DNA of 64,000 bases from Sphingomonas sp. Leaf343. Its GTDB lineage: Bacteria > Pseudomonadota > Alphaproteobacteria > Sphingomonadales > Sphingomonadaceae. A program made the position numbers and the translations under genes. Below are positions 50,956-61,396 of the stretch, one piece after another. Where the stretch lies: assembly GCF_001423765.1 (NCBI RefSeq), contig NZ_LMPG01000013.1:237396-301395 (forward strand), read 5' to 3'. Position 1 is the first letter of the stretch. Each line of letters starts with the position of its first letter. A model generated the notes under the pieces. That model was not told the DNA's origin. It ran no database searches and was given only the letters and a program-made list of their open reading frames with translations.

Positions 50956-53900
50956 ATGAGGCTGACGGTTCGACTGGCGCTGCTGGCCCTCGCGCTCGCC
51001 CCCCTCGCGGCGGCCGGCGACAGCGCGCCGCAGGTGGTGCTCGCGACGCCGGGGATCGGCGGCGGCTCGATCGAGCGGTTCACGATCCGGTTCAGCCAGC
51101 CGATGGTCGCGCTCGGCGATCCACGGGCCGCGGGGCCGCTGGTGGTGGAATGCGCGGTGGGCGGCGAGGGACGCTGGGTCGACCAGCAGACCTATGTCTG
51201 GGAGTTTGCGAGCCCCCTGCCCGGCGGCACCGAATGTCAGGCGAAGACGCGTGACGGCCTGAAAAGCGCGAGCGGCTATGCGCTGGCCGACCAGCAGAGC
51301 TTCCGGATCGACGCGGGCGGGCCGGTGGCGCGCGCGGTGCTGCCGGGTCAGGGCCGCGACATCGAGGAGGATCAGGTGTTCCTCGTCGCGGCGAACATGG
51401 CCGCGACACCCGCCTCGGTCGCCGCCAATGCGTATTGCGCCGTCGACGGGATCGGCGAACGGATCGCGGTCGACGTGCTGCCCGCCAGCCTCGCGGGCGA
51501 ATTGCTGGCGAAGATGGGCACCGCCCAGTGGGAGGTGCGCAGCTTCCTCGAAAGCGCGGGCCTGCCGGTCACGATCCCCGCCGCCGCGCCGGATCGCCAG
51601 CGGATGCTGTCGACCGTCACCGCGCTGAAATGCCGCCGGCCGCTGCCACCCGGTCGCGACGTGGCTTTGGTCTGGGGCGCGAACATCGCCGGCGCGGGCG
51701 GCAAGCTGGCGGGCGCGGACCAGCGTTTCGACTATACCGTGCGCCAGCCTTTTACTGCACGGTTCGAATGTTCGCGCGTCAATCCGCAGGCGGGGTGCAG
51801 CCCGGTCGAGAAGGCGTATGTCCGCTTCACCGCGCCCGTGCCGATGAGCCAGGCGGCGACGATCCGCATCCGGACGCCGGACGGCAAGACGATCGCGCCG
51901 ACCTTCGACGACGACGATCGCAAGAGGGCGATGACATCGGACGTGACCTTCGCCAGCCCGCTGCCGTTCGGCACCACGGGCACGCTGCTCCTGCCCGCCG
52001 GGATCAGGGACGAGAGCGGGCGTATTCTGGCGAACGCCGAGCGCTTCCCGCTCGACCTGCGGTTCGACGTCGCGCCGCCGCTCGTGAAGTTCGCCGCGGG
52101 CTTCGGCATTCTGGAGGCGAAGCAGGGTGGCGTGCTGCCAGTGACGGTCCGCAACGTCGAGCCGGCATTGCAGGGCCGGAGGCTGGCCGTGAGCGGCCAG
52201 ACGATCCGCGTCGACGGCTCGGACGGCGACGTCGCCAGATGGCTGCGCACCGTCGACACCGCCGACGACACCGATATTCAGGAGGTCGAGCGCGGCGGCG
52301 AGACGATCCGCGTCAACCACACCGGCGAAAAGCCGATCCTGACCGCCGGCTCGGGTGCGGCGATGACCGTCGCGCTGCCGGGCAAGGGCAAGGATTTCGA
52401 GGTCGTCGGCATCCCCCTCGCCAAACCCGGCTTCTACGTCGTCGAACTCGCCAGCCCGGTGCTGGGCCGCGCGCTGCTCGGGCGCGACGTGCCGCGTTAC
52501 GTCGCCAGCGCGGCGCTGGTCACCGACATGGCGGTGCATTTCAAATGGGGTCGCGAGCGCAGTCTGGCGTGGGTGACGCAATTGTCGGACGGCAAGCCCG
52601 CCGCCAATGCGGAGGTGCGCGTCACCGACAGTTGCACGGGCAGGCTGCTGGCGCGCGGCGTGACCGATCGCAGCGGCGGGCTGTACGTACCCGCCGGCCT
52701 GCCCGAGCCGGAAACCTATAGTGACTGTTCCAGCGAGACCGGATCGCACGCGCTGATGGTGTCGGCGCGCCGCGACGGCGATTTCAGCTTCACCCTGACC
52801 GAATGGGGCGAGGGCATCCGCCCCTACGACTTCGACCTGCCCTATGGCTATTCGGCGCGTGGCGAGATGGTCCACACCGTGTTCGACCGTGCGCTCGTCC
52901 GGCAGGGCGAGACGGTGCATATGAAGCACATCCTGCGGCGTCCGAACGGCAGCGGCTTCGCGCTGGCCCCCGGCGTCACCGGCACGCTGAAGCTGACGCA
53001 TCGCGGGTCGGACACGCAGTTCGAACTGCCGCTCCGGATCGACGCGAACGGCATCGGCGAGAACCAGTGGACCACGCCACAGGGCGCGCCGATGGGCGAT
53101 TACGACCTGTCGATCGAGGCGGCGGGGCGATCGATCGCGATCGACCAGTCGTTCCGCGTCGACGAATACAAGCTGCCGACGATGCGCGCGACGATGACCG
53201 GGCCAAAGACGGCGGCGATCCGTCCCGCCAGCCTGCCGCTCGACCTGTTCGTCGGCTATCTGTCGGGCGGCGGCGCGTCCAATCTGGGTGTCGACCTGCG
53301 CGTCGGCTGGTTCGCGCACAGCGCCACGCCCGACGGGTATGACGGCTACACCTTTGGCGGGCGTGCGGTGACCGAGGGCGTCAAGGCGCTCGACGGCGAC
53401 GGCGAGGAGGAGCGGACCGAGCTGCCGCCGACGCAGACGCTGCCCGCGATGCTGGGCGGCGACGGCACCGCGCGGCAGACGATCGAGGTGCCGCAGTCGC
53501 TCGACGGCAATGCCGACATGCAGGTCGAGATGGACTACCGCGATGCGAACGGAGAGACGCTGACCGCGTCGCGCACGATCCCGATCTTCGCGTCGGGCGT
53601 GCAGCTCGGCGTGAAGACCGACGGCTGGCTGATGAAGAAAGACGATCTGCGCCTGCGCTTCGTCGCGCTCGATACCGGCGGAAAGCCGATCAAGGGCCAG
53701 AAGATTTCGGTCGCGCTGTACAGCCGACAGGTGCTGACCGCGCGGCGGCGGCTGATCGGCGGGTTCTACGCCTATGACAACCAGATGCGCACGACGAAGA
53801 TCGACGCGGATTGTACCGCCACGACGGATGCGCAGGGACTGGCCCAGTGCAAGGTCGATCCGGGCGTCTCGGGCGAAATCTACGCCGTCGCGACGACGGT

Positions 53901-56694
53901 CGACGGCGACGGGCGAACGGCGCGCGCGGTGCGCAGCGTGTGGCTGGCGGGCGACGAGGACTGGTGGTTCGGCGGCGACAATGGCGACCGTATGGACCTC
54001 GTCCCCGAACAACAATCCTACGCCTCCGGGGAAACCGCACGGTTCCAGGTGCGGATGCCCTTCCGCGAGGCGACCGCGCTGGTGACGGTGGAGCGCGAGG
54101 GCGTGCTGTCCAGCTTCGTCACGCATTTGTCGGGCTCCGATCCCGTGGTGTCGGTGCCGATGACGGGGGCCTATGCGCCCGACGTGTTCGTGTCGGTGAT
54201 GGTCGTGCGCGGTCGGACGACCAGCGGGTTCTGGAGCTGGCTGCACGGCATCGCCCGTACGCTGGGGCTGTCGGACACGCCCGACGACGCGCCGGAGCCG
54301 ACCGCCCTGGTCGATCTCGCCAAGCCCGCCTACCGCATCGGCATCGCCAGGGTGAAGGTCGGGTGGGAAGCGCACCGGTTGCAGGTCGCCGTCAAGGCGG
54401 ATCGCGACCGCTACGCCCCGCGCGACACCGCGCAGGTGGCGATCCGCGTCCGCACGCCGGACGGTCAGCCGGCGCGCACCGCCGATGTCGCGTTCGTCGC
54501 GGTCGATCAGGCGCTGTTGCAGCTTGCGCCGAACGATAGCTGGGACGTGCTCACCGCCCAAATGGGCGAGCGGCCGCTGTCGGTGCTGACCGCGACCGCG
54601 CAGATGCAGGTCGTCGGCAAGCGGCATTACGGGCGCAAGGCGGTGGAGGCGGGCGGCGGTGGCGGCGGCGATATGTCGGGGCTGAACCGCGAGAACTTCC
54701 AGCCCGTGCTGCTGTGGCGCGGGCGCGTGGCGCTGGATGCGCGCGGGCAGGCACGCGTTGCCGTGCCGCTCTCCGACGCGCTGTCGTCTTTCAAACTGGT
54801 GGCGATCGCGACGGACGGCGCGCAGCTGTTCGGCACCGGCAGCGCGGATATCCGTACCGCGCAGGACCTGTCGATCTATGCCGGCCTGCCGCCGCTGGTG
54901 CGGACCGGCGACCTCTATGCCGCCGCCTTCACGCTGCGCAACGGATCGGCGAAGCCGATGACGGTGACGGCGAACGTCGACATCTTCCCGCGCGTGGCGC
55001 AGGGCAAGCCGCTGACCGTGACGATCCCGGCGGGCGGTGCCGCTCCGGTCGCGTGGAACCTGACCGCGCCGGACGGTGTCGCGTCGCTGCGCTGGCAGGT
55101 GCGGGCACGCACAACGGATGGCCGCGCGACGGATCGGATCACGGTGACGCAGGACGTGGTGCCCGCGGTGCCGGTCGAAATCTGGGCGGCGACGCTGGCG
55201 CGCGTCGGTGCGGATTCGATGATCCCGATCGGGCCGCCCGCGGGCGCGCTGCCGGGGCGGGGCAGCGTCGACATCCGCCTCGACGACAGCCTCGTGCCCT
55301 CGCTGAAGGGCGTGCGCGATTACATGAGCGGGTATCCGTACAACTGCTTCGAACAGCGGCTGTCGCGGATCGTCGTGCTGGGGGATGCGGCGGGCTGGGC
55401 GCGGCTGGCGGGCGATATCCCGACCTATCAGGCACCCGACGGCCTGCTGCGCTACTTCCCCGGCGACACGATGAACGGGTCGGAGGCGCTGACGGCATAC
55501 GTGCTGTCGATCACCGGCGAGGCGGGGCTGGCGCTGCCCGAAGCGGCGAAGACGCGGATGGTCGAGGCGATGAAGGCGGTGCTCGACGGCCGGTTGCGGC
55601 GCGAGGATTATGGCGACGTGCGCTTGCAACGCGTGGCGGCGCTCGCCGCGCTGGCGCGGGTCGGGGCGGCGACGCCGGCGATGCTCGGCCAGATCGGGAT
55701 GCCGCCCGCCGACATGCCGACCGCGACGCTGGCCGATTATCTCGCGGCACTCGACCGCATCCCCGGCCTCGCCAACGGCCCGGCGCTGAAGGCGGAGGGC
55801 GAGCGCGTGCTGCGGACGCGGCTGGTCTACGAGGGTACGCGGCTCGACCTGTCGGATCAGTCGTCGCAGTCGTGGTGGCTGATGTCGTCGGGCGACGAGG
55901 CGACGATCAAGGCGACGCTGGTGACGCTCGGCCGCCCCGGCTGGCAGGACGATGCGCCTCGGATGATGGTCGGCACCGCGCTGCGCCAGACGCGCGGACA
56001 TTGGGATACGACGACGGCGAACGCGTGGGGCACGATCGCGGCGCGCAAGTTCGGCGGGCTCTATCCGGCGGAGGCGGTGACGGGCACGACGACGCTGGCG
56101 TACGGCACGCGCCGGATCGCGAAGGGATGGCCGCTGGCGGGCGACCAGCGCAGCGCGTCCTTCCCGCTGCTGGCCGCACCGACGCCGCTCCGGATGGCGC
56201 AGGCCGGCGGTGCGGGGCCATGGGCGACGGTATCGGTGTCCGCCGCCGTCCCGCTCAGGACCTCGCTTTCCGCCGGCTATCGCATGACGCGGCAGGTGAC
56301 GCCGGTGCAGGCACGCAACCCCGGCCGGCTGACGCGTGGCGACGTGCTGAAGGTGACGATCACGGTCGACGCCACCGCGGAGCGCAACTGGGTCGTCGTC
56401 AGCGACCCGATCCCGGCGGGCGCGACGATCGTCGGCGATCTCGGCGGGCAATCGGCGATGTTGCAGGCGAGCGGCGACGGAGAGGGCGTCCAGCCGTCGT
56501 ACGTCGAACGCGGCCGCGACGCATGGCGCGGCTATTTCGCGTGGGTCCCGCGCGGACGGTTCGTGGTCGCCTACACCGTGCGCCTGAACGGCGCGGGCCG
56601 CTTCGGCCTGCCACCCAGCCGCGTGGAGGCGATGTACTCCCCCGCGATCCGCGCGGCGGTGCCGAACGCGCCGGTCGTGGTGGGGATGCGGTGA
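50956..56694 (+). CDS. Bacterial alpha-2-macroglobulin family protein (YfhM-like) with thioester motif
   Basis: A 1912-aa periplasmic protease-trap-like protein. A signal peptide (RLTVRLALLALALAPLAAAG) lacks a lipobox, unlike E. coli YfhM, which is a lipoprotein. Macroglobulin-like domains fill the first 1100 residues, then an alpha-2-macroglobulin core (SDALSSFKLVAIATDGAQLFGTG). The thioester is C1464-F-E-Q1467 in YNCFEQRLSR, followed by the terpenoid-cyclase-type helical domain and the receptor-binding-like C terminus. It lies directly before pbpC, the classic pairing of a macroglobulin with a peptidoglycan synthase for defence against proteases that breach the envelope. Confidence 0.93.
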   Translation: MRLTVRLALLALALAPLAAAGDSAPQVVLATPGIGGGSIERFTIRFSQPMVALGDPRAAGPLVVECAVGGEGRWVDQQTYVWEFASPLPGGTECQAKTRDGLKSASGYALADQQSFRIDAGGPVARAVLPGQGRDIEEDQVFLVAANMAATPASVAANAYCAVDGIGERIAVDVLPASLAGELLAKMGTAQWEVRSFLESAGLPVTIPAAAPDRQRMLSTVTALKCRRPLPPGRDVALVWGANIAGAGGKLAGADQRFDYTVRQPFTARFECSRVNPQAGCSPVEKAYVRFTAPVPMSQAATIRIRTPDGKTIAPTFDDDDRKRAMTSDVTFASPLPFGTTGTLLLPAGIRDESGRILANAERFPLDLRFDVAPPLVKFAAGFGILEAKQGGVLPVTVRNVEPALQGRRLAVSGQTIRVDGSDGDVARWLRTVDTADDTDIQEVERGGETIRVNHTGEKPILTAGSGAAMTVALPGKGKDFEVVGIPLAKPGFYVVELASPVLGRALLGRDVPRYVASAALVTDMAVHFKWGRERSLAWVTQLSDGKPAANAEVRVTDSCTGRLLARGVTDRSGGLYVPAGLPEPETYSDCSSETGSHALMVSARRDGDFSFTLTEWGEGIRPYDFDLPYGYSARGEMVHTVFDRALVRQGETVHMKHILRRPNGSGFALAPGVTGTLKLTHRGSDTQFELPLRIDANGIGENQWTTPQGAPMGDYDLSIEAAGRSIAIDQSFRVDEYKLPTMRATMTGPKTAAIRPASLPLDLFVGYLSGGGASNLGVDLRVGWFAHSATPDGYDGYTFGGRAVTEGVKALDGDGEEERTELPPTQTLPAMLGGDGTARQTIEVPQSLDGNADMQVEMDYRDANGETLTASRTIPIFASGVQLGVKTDGWLMKKDDLRLRFVALDTGGKPIKGQKISVALYSRQVLTARRRLIGGFYAYDNQMRTTKIDADCTATTDAQGLAQCKVDPGVSGEIYAVATTVDGDGRTARAVRSVWLAGDEDWWFGGDNGDRMDLVPEQQSYASGETARFQVRMPFREATALVTVEREGVLSSFVTHLSGSDPVVSVPMTGAYAPDVFVSVMVVRGRTTSGFWSWLHGIARTLGLSDTPDDAPEPTALVDLAKPAYRIGIARVKVGWEAHRLQVAVKADRDRYAPRDTAQVAIRVRTPDGQPARTADVAFVAVDQALLQLAPNDSWDVLTAQMGERPLSVLTATAQMQVVGKRHYGRKAVEAGGGGGGDMSGLNRENFQPVLLWRGRVALDARGQARVAVPLSDALSSFKLVAIATDGAQLFGTGSADIRTAQDLSIYAGLPPLVRTGDLYAAAFTLRNGSAKPMTVTANVDIFPRVAQGKPLTVTIPAGGAAPVAWNLTAPDGVASLRWQVRARTTDGRATDRITVTQDVVPAVPVEIWAATLARVGADSMIPIGPPAGALPGRGSVDIRLDDSLVPSLKGVRDYMSGYPYNCFEQRLSRIVVLGDAAGWARLAGDIPTYQAPDGLLRYFPGDTMNGSEALTAYVLSITGEAGLALPEAAKTRMVEAMKAVLDGRLRREDYGDVRLQRVAALAALARVGAATPAMLGQIGMPPADMPTATLADYLAALDRIPGLANGPALKAEGERVLRTRLVYEGTRLDLSDQSSQSWWLMSSGDEATIKATLVTLGRPGWQDDAPRMMVGTALRQTRGHWDTTTANAWGTIAARKFGGLYPAEAVTGTTTLAYGTRRIAKGWPLAGDQRSASFPLLAAPTPLRMAQAGGAGPWATVSVSAAVPLRTSLSAGYRMTRQVTPVQARNPGRLTRGDVLKVTITVDATAERNWVVVSDPIPAGATIVGDLGGQSAMLQASGDGEGVQPSYVERGRDAWRGYFAWVPRGRFVVAYTVRLNGAGRFGLPPSRVEAMYSPAIRAAVPNAPVVVGMR

Positions 56695-56770
56695 CGGTGC
56701 CGCGTCATGCCGGGCGCGTGAACGACGTCATGCGGCACGCGGGGCGGAAGGCACCAGTCCGGCATCGGCT

Positions 56771-58930
56771 GTGACCGGCGGGCGTGGCTCTGTGCGGCAC
56801 CGGGTGGGAACACGCGAAGTCTTGCGGCGGCGATGGCGCTGGATCGCCGCGCTGGTCGCCTTCGCGCTCCTTGCCGTCCTCGACTACCCCACCCGTCCGC
56901 CGCCCATCCCCGATTACATGCAGGCCCGCGCCGCCTATCGCCCGTCGGAGGCGTGGCTCTACGACCGCCACGGCGTGCTGATCGACAGCGCGCGGGTGGA
57001 TTTCGCGACGCGGCGGCTCGCGTGGACGCCGCTCGACCGGATCGCTCCGGCCGTGCTGCGGACGATCGTCGCGGCGGAGGATCACCGCTTCGCCTCACAC
57101 GGCGGCATCGACTGGCTGGCGCTGGCGGGATCGCTGCGGCGGCGGCTCGCGGGACAGTCCGCGCGCGGGGCTTCCACCCTCTCGATGCAGGTCGCGGGCT
57201 TCCTCGCTCCCGATCTGGCCCGCCCCGGCGCACGCGGCTGGCGCGACAAGCTGCGGCAGATGCGCGCCGCACGGGCGCTGGAGGCGCGCTGGACCAAGGA
57301 CCAGATCCTGGAGGCGTACCTGAACCTCGCGCCGTTCCGTGGCGAGGCGCAGGGGATCGGCGCGGCGGCGATGGGGTTCTTCGGCAAGACCCCCGCCGCG
57401 CTCGCCCGCGACGATGCGGTGCTGCTCGCCGCCCTGCTCCCCGATCCGCAGGCGAGCGCCGACCGGCTGGCCCGTCGCGCCTGCCGGCTTGCCCATGCGG
57501 GCGACTGTACCCCGTTCGAGGCGCAGGCGGCGTCGATGCTCGGCCCAGCGCGCAGTCTGGCGCTCGATCCCGGTCTGGCACCACATCTGTCCGACCGGCT
57601 GCTGACCAGACCCGGCCTGCGCGTCGCGACGACGCTGGATGCCGGGTTGCAACGGCTGGCGATCGGCGCGCTCCGGCGGCAGTTGCAGGGGCTGGGCGGG
57701 ACCCGCGCCCGCGACGGCGCGGTGGTCGTCATCGACAACCGGAGCGGCGACGTACTCGCCTATGTCGGCGGTATCGGCGGCGCGTCGACGGCGGCATCGG
57801 TGGACGGCGCGAACAGCTATCGTCAGGCGGGATCGACGCTGAAGCCGTTCCTGTACGCACAGGCGATCGAGCGCGGATACCTGACCGCCGCATCGATCCT
57901 CGACGATTCGCCGGTGCAGCTCGACACCGCGTCCGGGTTGTACGTGCCCCAGAACTACGATCACGGTTTCAAGGGGCCGGTATCGGCGCGCAGCGCGCTG
58001 GCGGGGTCGCTCAACGTGCCGGCGGTGCGGACGCTGTTGCTGGTCGGCGTCGATCCGTTTCGCGACCGGTTATGGGATACCGGGTATCGCGGCCTGACCG
58101 AGGACGGGCAATATTACGGCTTCTCGCTGGCGCTGGGTTCGGCGGAGGTCACGCTGCTGGAACAGGCGGACGCGTATCGAAGCCTCGCGAACGGCGGGCG
58201 CTGGTCGCCGCTCAGGGTGCTGATGCGTGCGCCCCCGATCGCGGCGCGGCCGGTGACGACGCCCGCGGCGGCGTGGATCGTCGCCGACATGATGGCCGAT
58301 CCCAACGCCCGCGCGGCGACGTTCGGCCTCGACTCGGCGTTGCGCCTGCCCTTCTGGGCGGCGGTGAAGACCGGCACGTCGAAAGCGATGCGCGACAACT
58401 GGTGCGTCGGCTTTTCCGATCGCTTCACCGTCGCCGTCTGGGTCGGCAATCTGGAGGGCGATCCGATGCGCGCCGTCTCCGGCACCAGCGGCGCGGCGCC
58501 GGTATGGCGCGACCTGATGCTGGCGCTGCATGCCCGCACCCCCGGCCGCGCGCCGCCGCCGCCCGCCGGGGTCGAGGCGCGCGGGATCGCCTTCGCCGAC
58601 CGGATCGAGCAGCCGCGCCGCGAGTATTTCCTCCGCGGCACCGGCCAGACGCTGATCGCCGCCGCCCCCGCCGCGGCGCGACGGCCGCGCATCGCCAATC
58701 CGGTCGCCGGCACCGTCTACGCGATCGATCCCGATATCCCGCCCGATCGCCAGCGGTTCGCGGTGTCCGTCACCGGCAGCGCCGCCGCGTATCGCCTGAT
58801 GCTCGACGACCGCGATCTCGGGCCGGCGGGCGCGCGGCCGCAGGTGATGCCCGCACCGGGGCCGCACCGGCTGCGCCTGATCGACGTCGACGGCCGCGTC
58901 GTGGATCAGGCGCGCTTCACGATCCGCTGA
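56771..58930 (+). CDS. pbpC: Penicillin-binding protein 1C (PbpC)
   Basis: Bifunctional peptidoglycan synthase, 719 aa, GTG start. A short cytoplasmic N terminus and one membrane helix (RWIAALVAFALLAVLDYP) precede the GT51 domain, with E103-DHRF, GASTLSMQ and KDQILEAYLNLAPF. The transpeptidase has S355-T-L-K358, GSLN and K533-TGTS. A C-terminal BiPBP-type domain is present (residues 630-719, RIANPVAGTVYAIDPDIPPDRQRF). It follows the macroglobulin gene by 76 bp and overlaps the end of pelF by 14 bp in convergent orientation. Confidence 0.95.
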   Translation: MTGGRGSVRHRVGTREVLRRRWRWIAALVAFALLAVLDYPTRPPPIPDYMQARAAYRPSEAWLYDRHGVLIDSARVDFATRRLAWTPLDRIAPAVLRTIVAAEDHRFASHGGIDWLALAGSLRRRLAGQSARGASTLSMQVAGFLAPDLARPGARGWRDKLRQMRAARALEARWTKDQILEAYLNLAPFRGEAQGIGAAAMGFFGKTPAALARDDAVLLAALLPDPQASADRLARRACRLAHAGDCTPFEAQAASMLGPARSLALDPGLAPHLSDRLLTRPGLRVATTLDAGLQRLAIGALRRQLQGLGGTRARDGAVVVIDNRSGDVLAYVGGIGGASTAASVDGANSYRQAGSTLKPFLYAQAIERGYLTAASILDDSPVQLDTASGLYVPQNYDHGFKGPVSARSALAGSLNVPAVRTLLLVGVDPFRDRLWDTGYRGLTEDGQYYGFSLALGSAEVTLLEQADAYRSLANGGRWSPLRVLMRAPPIAARPVTTPAAAWIVADMMADPNARAATFGLDSALRLPFWAAVKTGTSKAMRDNWCVGFSDRFTVAVWVGNLEGDPMRAVSGTSGAAPVWRDLMLALHARTPGRAPPPPAGVEARGIAFADRIEQPRREYFLRGTGQTLIAAAPAAARRPRIANPVAGTVYAIDPDIPPDRQRFAVSVTGSAAAYRLMLDDRDLGPAGARPQVMPAPGPHRLRLIDVDGRVVDQARFTIR

Positions 58931-60395
58931 GCATCGCGCCCTCGTAGATCGCCCGGTAACGCGCCAGCACCATCGACTGGTCGTAATCGCGCCGCACCCG
59001 TCGGCGCAGGTTCGCCCCCAGCCGCTCGCGCAATGCGGGATCGGCGAGCAGCTCGCCGATCGCCGCCGCCGTCGCCTCCGCATCGACCAGCGGCGTGACG
59101 AGGCCGCCCGGCGCGTCCTCCCCCGCCGGCCCCTCCAGCAATTCGCGGCAACTGCCCACGTCCGGCGCGACCGAGGGGATGCCGCACGCCCCCGCCTCCA
59201 GGATCACCAGCGGTTGCGCCTCCGACAGGCTGGTCAGCACGACGACGTCGATCACCGGCAGCCAGTCGTCGACCCGTACCCGCCCCTCGAAATGCACGAC
59301 GCCGCCCAGCTTCAGCGCATCGACCAGCGCGCGGCATTCCTCGAAATACTCGCCGTCCTCGTCGGTCGGCCCCAGAATTCGGAACTGCGCCTGCGGATGA
59401 TCCAGATGGACGATGCCGGCGGCGCGGATGAAGGTCTGCACGTCCTTGATCGGCACGACGCGCCCGATCAGTGCGATCGTCGGCCGGTCCGGATCGCGCT
59501 TCGCCGCCACCATGTCGAACCGCGCCACGTCGATGCCGTTGGGGATCGATCGCACCCGTTCCGGCGCTGCGCCCAGCCGCCGCTGCACCTGATTGTTCGC
59601 CGCGTACAGCGCGACGATCGGGTCGCAGCGGTCGTAACAGGCGCGCGCATAATTCTCGAATGCACGCCGCCACAGGTCGCGAATGCCCGGCACCGCGCCG
59701 TCCAGCGTCAGCATCGCCTCCTCGTGCTGGCCGATCCAGTCCGCCATCATGATCTCGATCTGTCGTTCCAGCAGATAGATGCCGTGTTCGGTGATGACGC
59801 TCGGCCGGCCGCGCTCGATCGAGGCCCGTGCCGCGATCAGCCCGGCGAACCCGGTCGAGATCGTGTGATAGCTGTGCGCGCGCGGCAACGGCGCGAGCAA
59901 CGCCGCCAGCAATCCGCCCAGCAACGTCCGCACCGCCCAGAAGATCAGGTGGAACGACGCCTCCGGCAGGTCGCGTGCCGCATAGTCGGTGATCGCCCGG
60001 AACGTCGTCGGGTGCGACAGCACCTCGCTCGCCGTCCAGGCGGGGCGCGCGCGGGACAGGACGGCGACCAGCTCGATCAGCGGTTCCTCGCCGCCATCGA
60101 CCAGGAACCGGATCAGCAACGCCGCGATCGCCTCGATCTCGGACCGGCTGCGCGGCCGCGCCGCGATGCCGATCTCGGGGGCCAGCGAGACTTCGGTCAC
60201 GAACAGGACGTTGGGCGGCGGTTGCAACCGCCACGGCATCTCCCGCCCGTCCGCCTTGATCGCGACCACCGCGAACGAGATATCCGGCAGCCCGACGATC
60301 AGGTCCTGCACCCAGTTCGCGACGCCGCCCACGACGAAGGGATAGGCTCCCTCGACGATCAGGCAGACATCGGCATCGACGTTCGCGTCCGGCAT
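58917..60395 (-). CDS. pelF: Pel exopolysaccharide glycosyltransferase (PelF)
   Basis: Cytosolic GT4-type glycosyltransferase that polymerises Pel from UDP-sugar; 492 aa. Typical are VCLIVEGAYPFVVGGVANWV, SVITEHGIYLLERQIEI, IPNGIDVARF, IALIGRVVPIKDVQTFIRA and the donor-site motif SLSEAQPLVILEAGACGIP. Its ATG shares one base with the pelE stop (TGATG), and frames reaching 60482 lie inside pelE. This is the last pel gene on this side: PelG, which normally follows, is absent here because pbpC begins on the other strand. Confidence 0.95.
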   Translation of the reverse strand: MPDANVDADVCLIVEGAYPFVVGGVANWVQDLIVGLPDISFAVVAIKADGREMPWRLQPPPNVLFVTEVSLAPEIGIAARPRSRSEIEAIAALLIRFLVDGGEEPLIELVAVLSRARPAWTASEVLSHPTTFRAITDYAARDLPEASFHLIFWAVRTLLGGLLAALLAPLPRAHSYHTISTGFAGLIAARASIERGRPSVITEHGIYLLERQIEIMMADWIGQHEEAMLTLDGAVPGIRDLWRRAFENYARACYDRCDPIVALYAANNQVQRRLGAAPERVRSIPNGIDVARFDMVAAKRDPDRPTIALIGRVVPIKDVQTFIRAAGIVHLDHPQAQFRILGPTDEDGEYFEECRALVDALKLGGVVHFEGRVRVDDWLPVIDVVVLTSLSEAQPLVILEAGACGIPSVAPDVGSCRELLEGPAGEDAPGGLVTPLVDAEATAAAIGELLADPALRERLGANLRRRVRRDYDQSMVLARYRAIYEGAMLSGS

Positions 60396-61396
60396 CAGGC
60401 GGGTATGGCGCCCCGCCACCACGCCGCCATCGCGTGCAGCGGATCGTCCTCGCGCAGCGCCATCGCATCGGGTGCCCGGCACCGCCGCGCCAGTCCGGCC
60501 AGATCGCGCTGTCGGTACAGCCGGTCGATCGCCGCGCCCAGCGGCAGCGTGTCGGGATCGCCGCCGTCCGGCTCCATCCGCTGGAGCAGGGCCAGCATCG
60601 CCTCGTGCCGCGGATCGTGCCCGGGATCGTACCGCACATCGCGCCGGGGATCGTGCCGCGGATCACCGGGGCGCAGCCGCGTCAGGATATCCCTCAGCAG
60701 ACCCGCCGCCTCCGCGCGCAACCTGGCACGCCGGGCGGGCGACAACAGCCGGTCATGCTCGCCGTGATCCGCCAGCATCGTCGCCAGCGCGATCCGGTCG
60801 TCCAGCCGGCCATGCGCCATGATCGCCCGTTCCAGCCGCTGCCGCCGGTCGATCAGCAACTGCCCCGCGCGCGTCGACGCGGAGGCGGCGAGCGCGCGGA
60901 TCGTCTGGTCGCGATCGGTCAGGCCCATCGCCACGATCGCCGACAGCCGCGGTTGATAGGACAGCACCGCCGCCTCAATCGCAGCCTGTCGGTCGCCGAT
61001 CCGGCCGTGCCGGAACACGGGCGCCATCGGCCCGATCAGCGCGGCGTCGGGCAGCCGCGTCAGCGTCGCCGCGACCGGCTCCACCGCCTCCCCGCCAATA
61101 TCGCCGTCGGGCGCGGGCAGGTGCAGGCGCAGCGGCACCCGGCCGAACAGCGGTTGCAGCGCGCGGCCGATCAGCAGGCCGACCGGCCCCGCCGTCGCGG
61201 CGATCCACAGCATCGTCCCGCCCGGCTGCCGCCAGTCCGCCAGCGTCCGCACCTGAAACAGCGTCGCCGCCGTCAGCACCGCGTGCCCCGGCCCGAACAG
61301 CCGGTATCCCCACGCCCCCGCGAGCGAACAGCCGAGCAGCCAGGCGAGGTCGAGCACCGCCAGGCAGATCAGCCGCATCGCCGCGGGACCCTTCAC
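60395..61396 (-). CDS. pelE: Pel membrane/TPR-like protein (PelE)
   Basis: A 333-aa protein. Two N-terminal hydrophobic segments (LICLAVLDLAWLLGCSLAG and HAVLTAATLFQV...GTMLWIAATAGPVGLLIG) precede a long helical cytoplasmic part resembling PelE, which assembles with PelD, PelF and PelG in the inner membrane. Residues 235-260 carry a small charged repeat (GDPRHDPRRDVRYDPGHDPRHE) encoded by repeated DNA. I start at GTG 61396, overlapping pelD by 4 bp; an ATG at 61378 is possible. Weak sequence conservation makes this mainly a context call. Confidence 0.75.
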   Translation of the reverse strand: MKGPAAMRLICLAVLDLAWLLGCSLAGAWGYRLFGPGHAVLTAATLFQVRTLADWRQPGGTMLWIAATAGPVGLLIGRALQPLFGRVPLRLHLPAPDGDIGGEAVEPVAATLTRLPDAALIGPMAPVFRHGRIGDRQAAIEAAVLSYQPRLSAIVAMGLTDRDQTIRALAASASTRAGQLLIDRRQRLERAIMAHGRLDDRIALATMLADHGEHDRLLSPARRARLRAEAAGLLRDILTRLRPGDPRHDPRRDVRYDPGHDPRHEAMLALLQRMEPDGGDPDTLPLGAAIDRLYRQRDLAGLARRCRAPDAMALREDDPLHAMAAWWRGAIPA

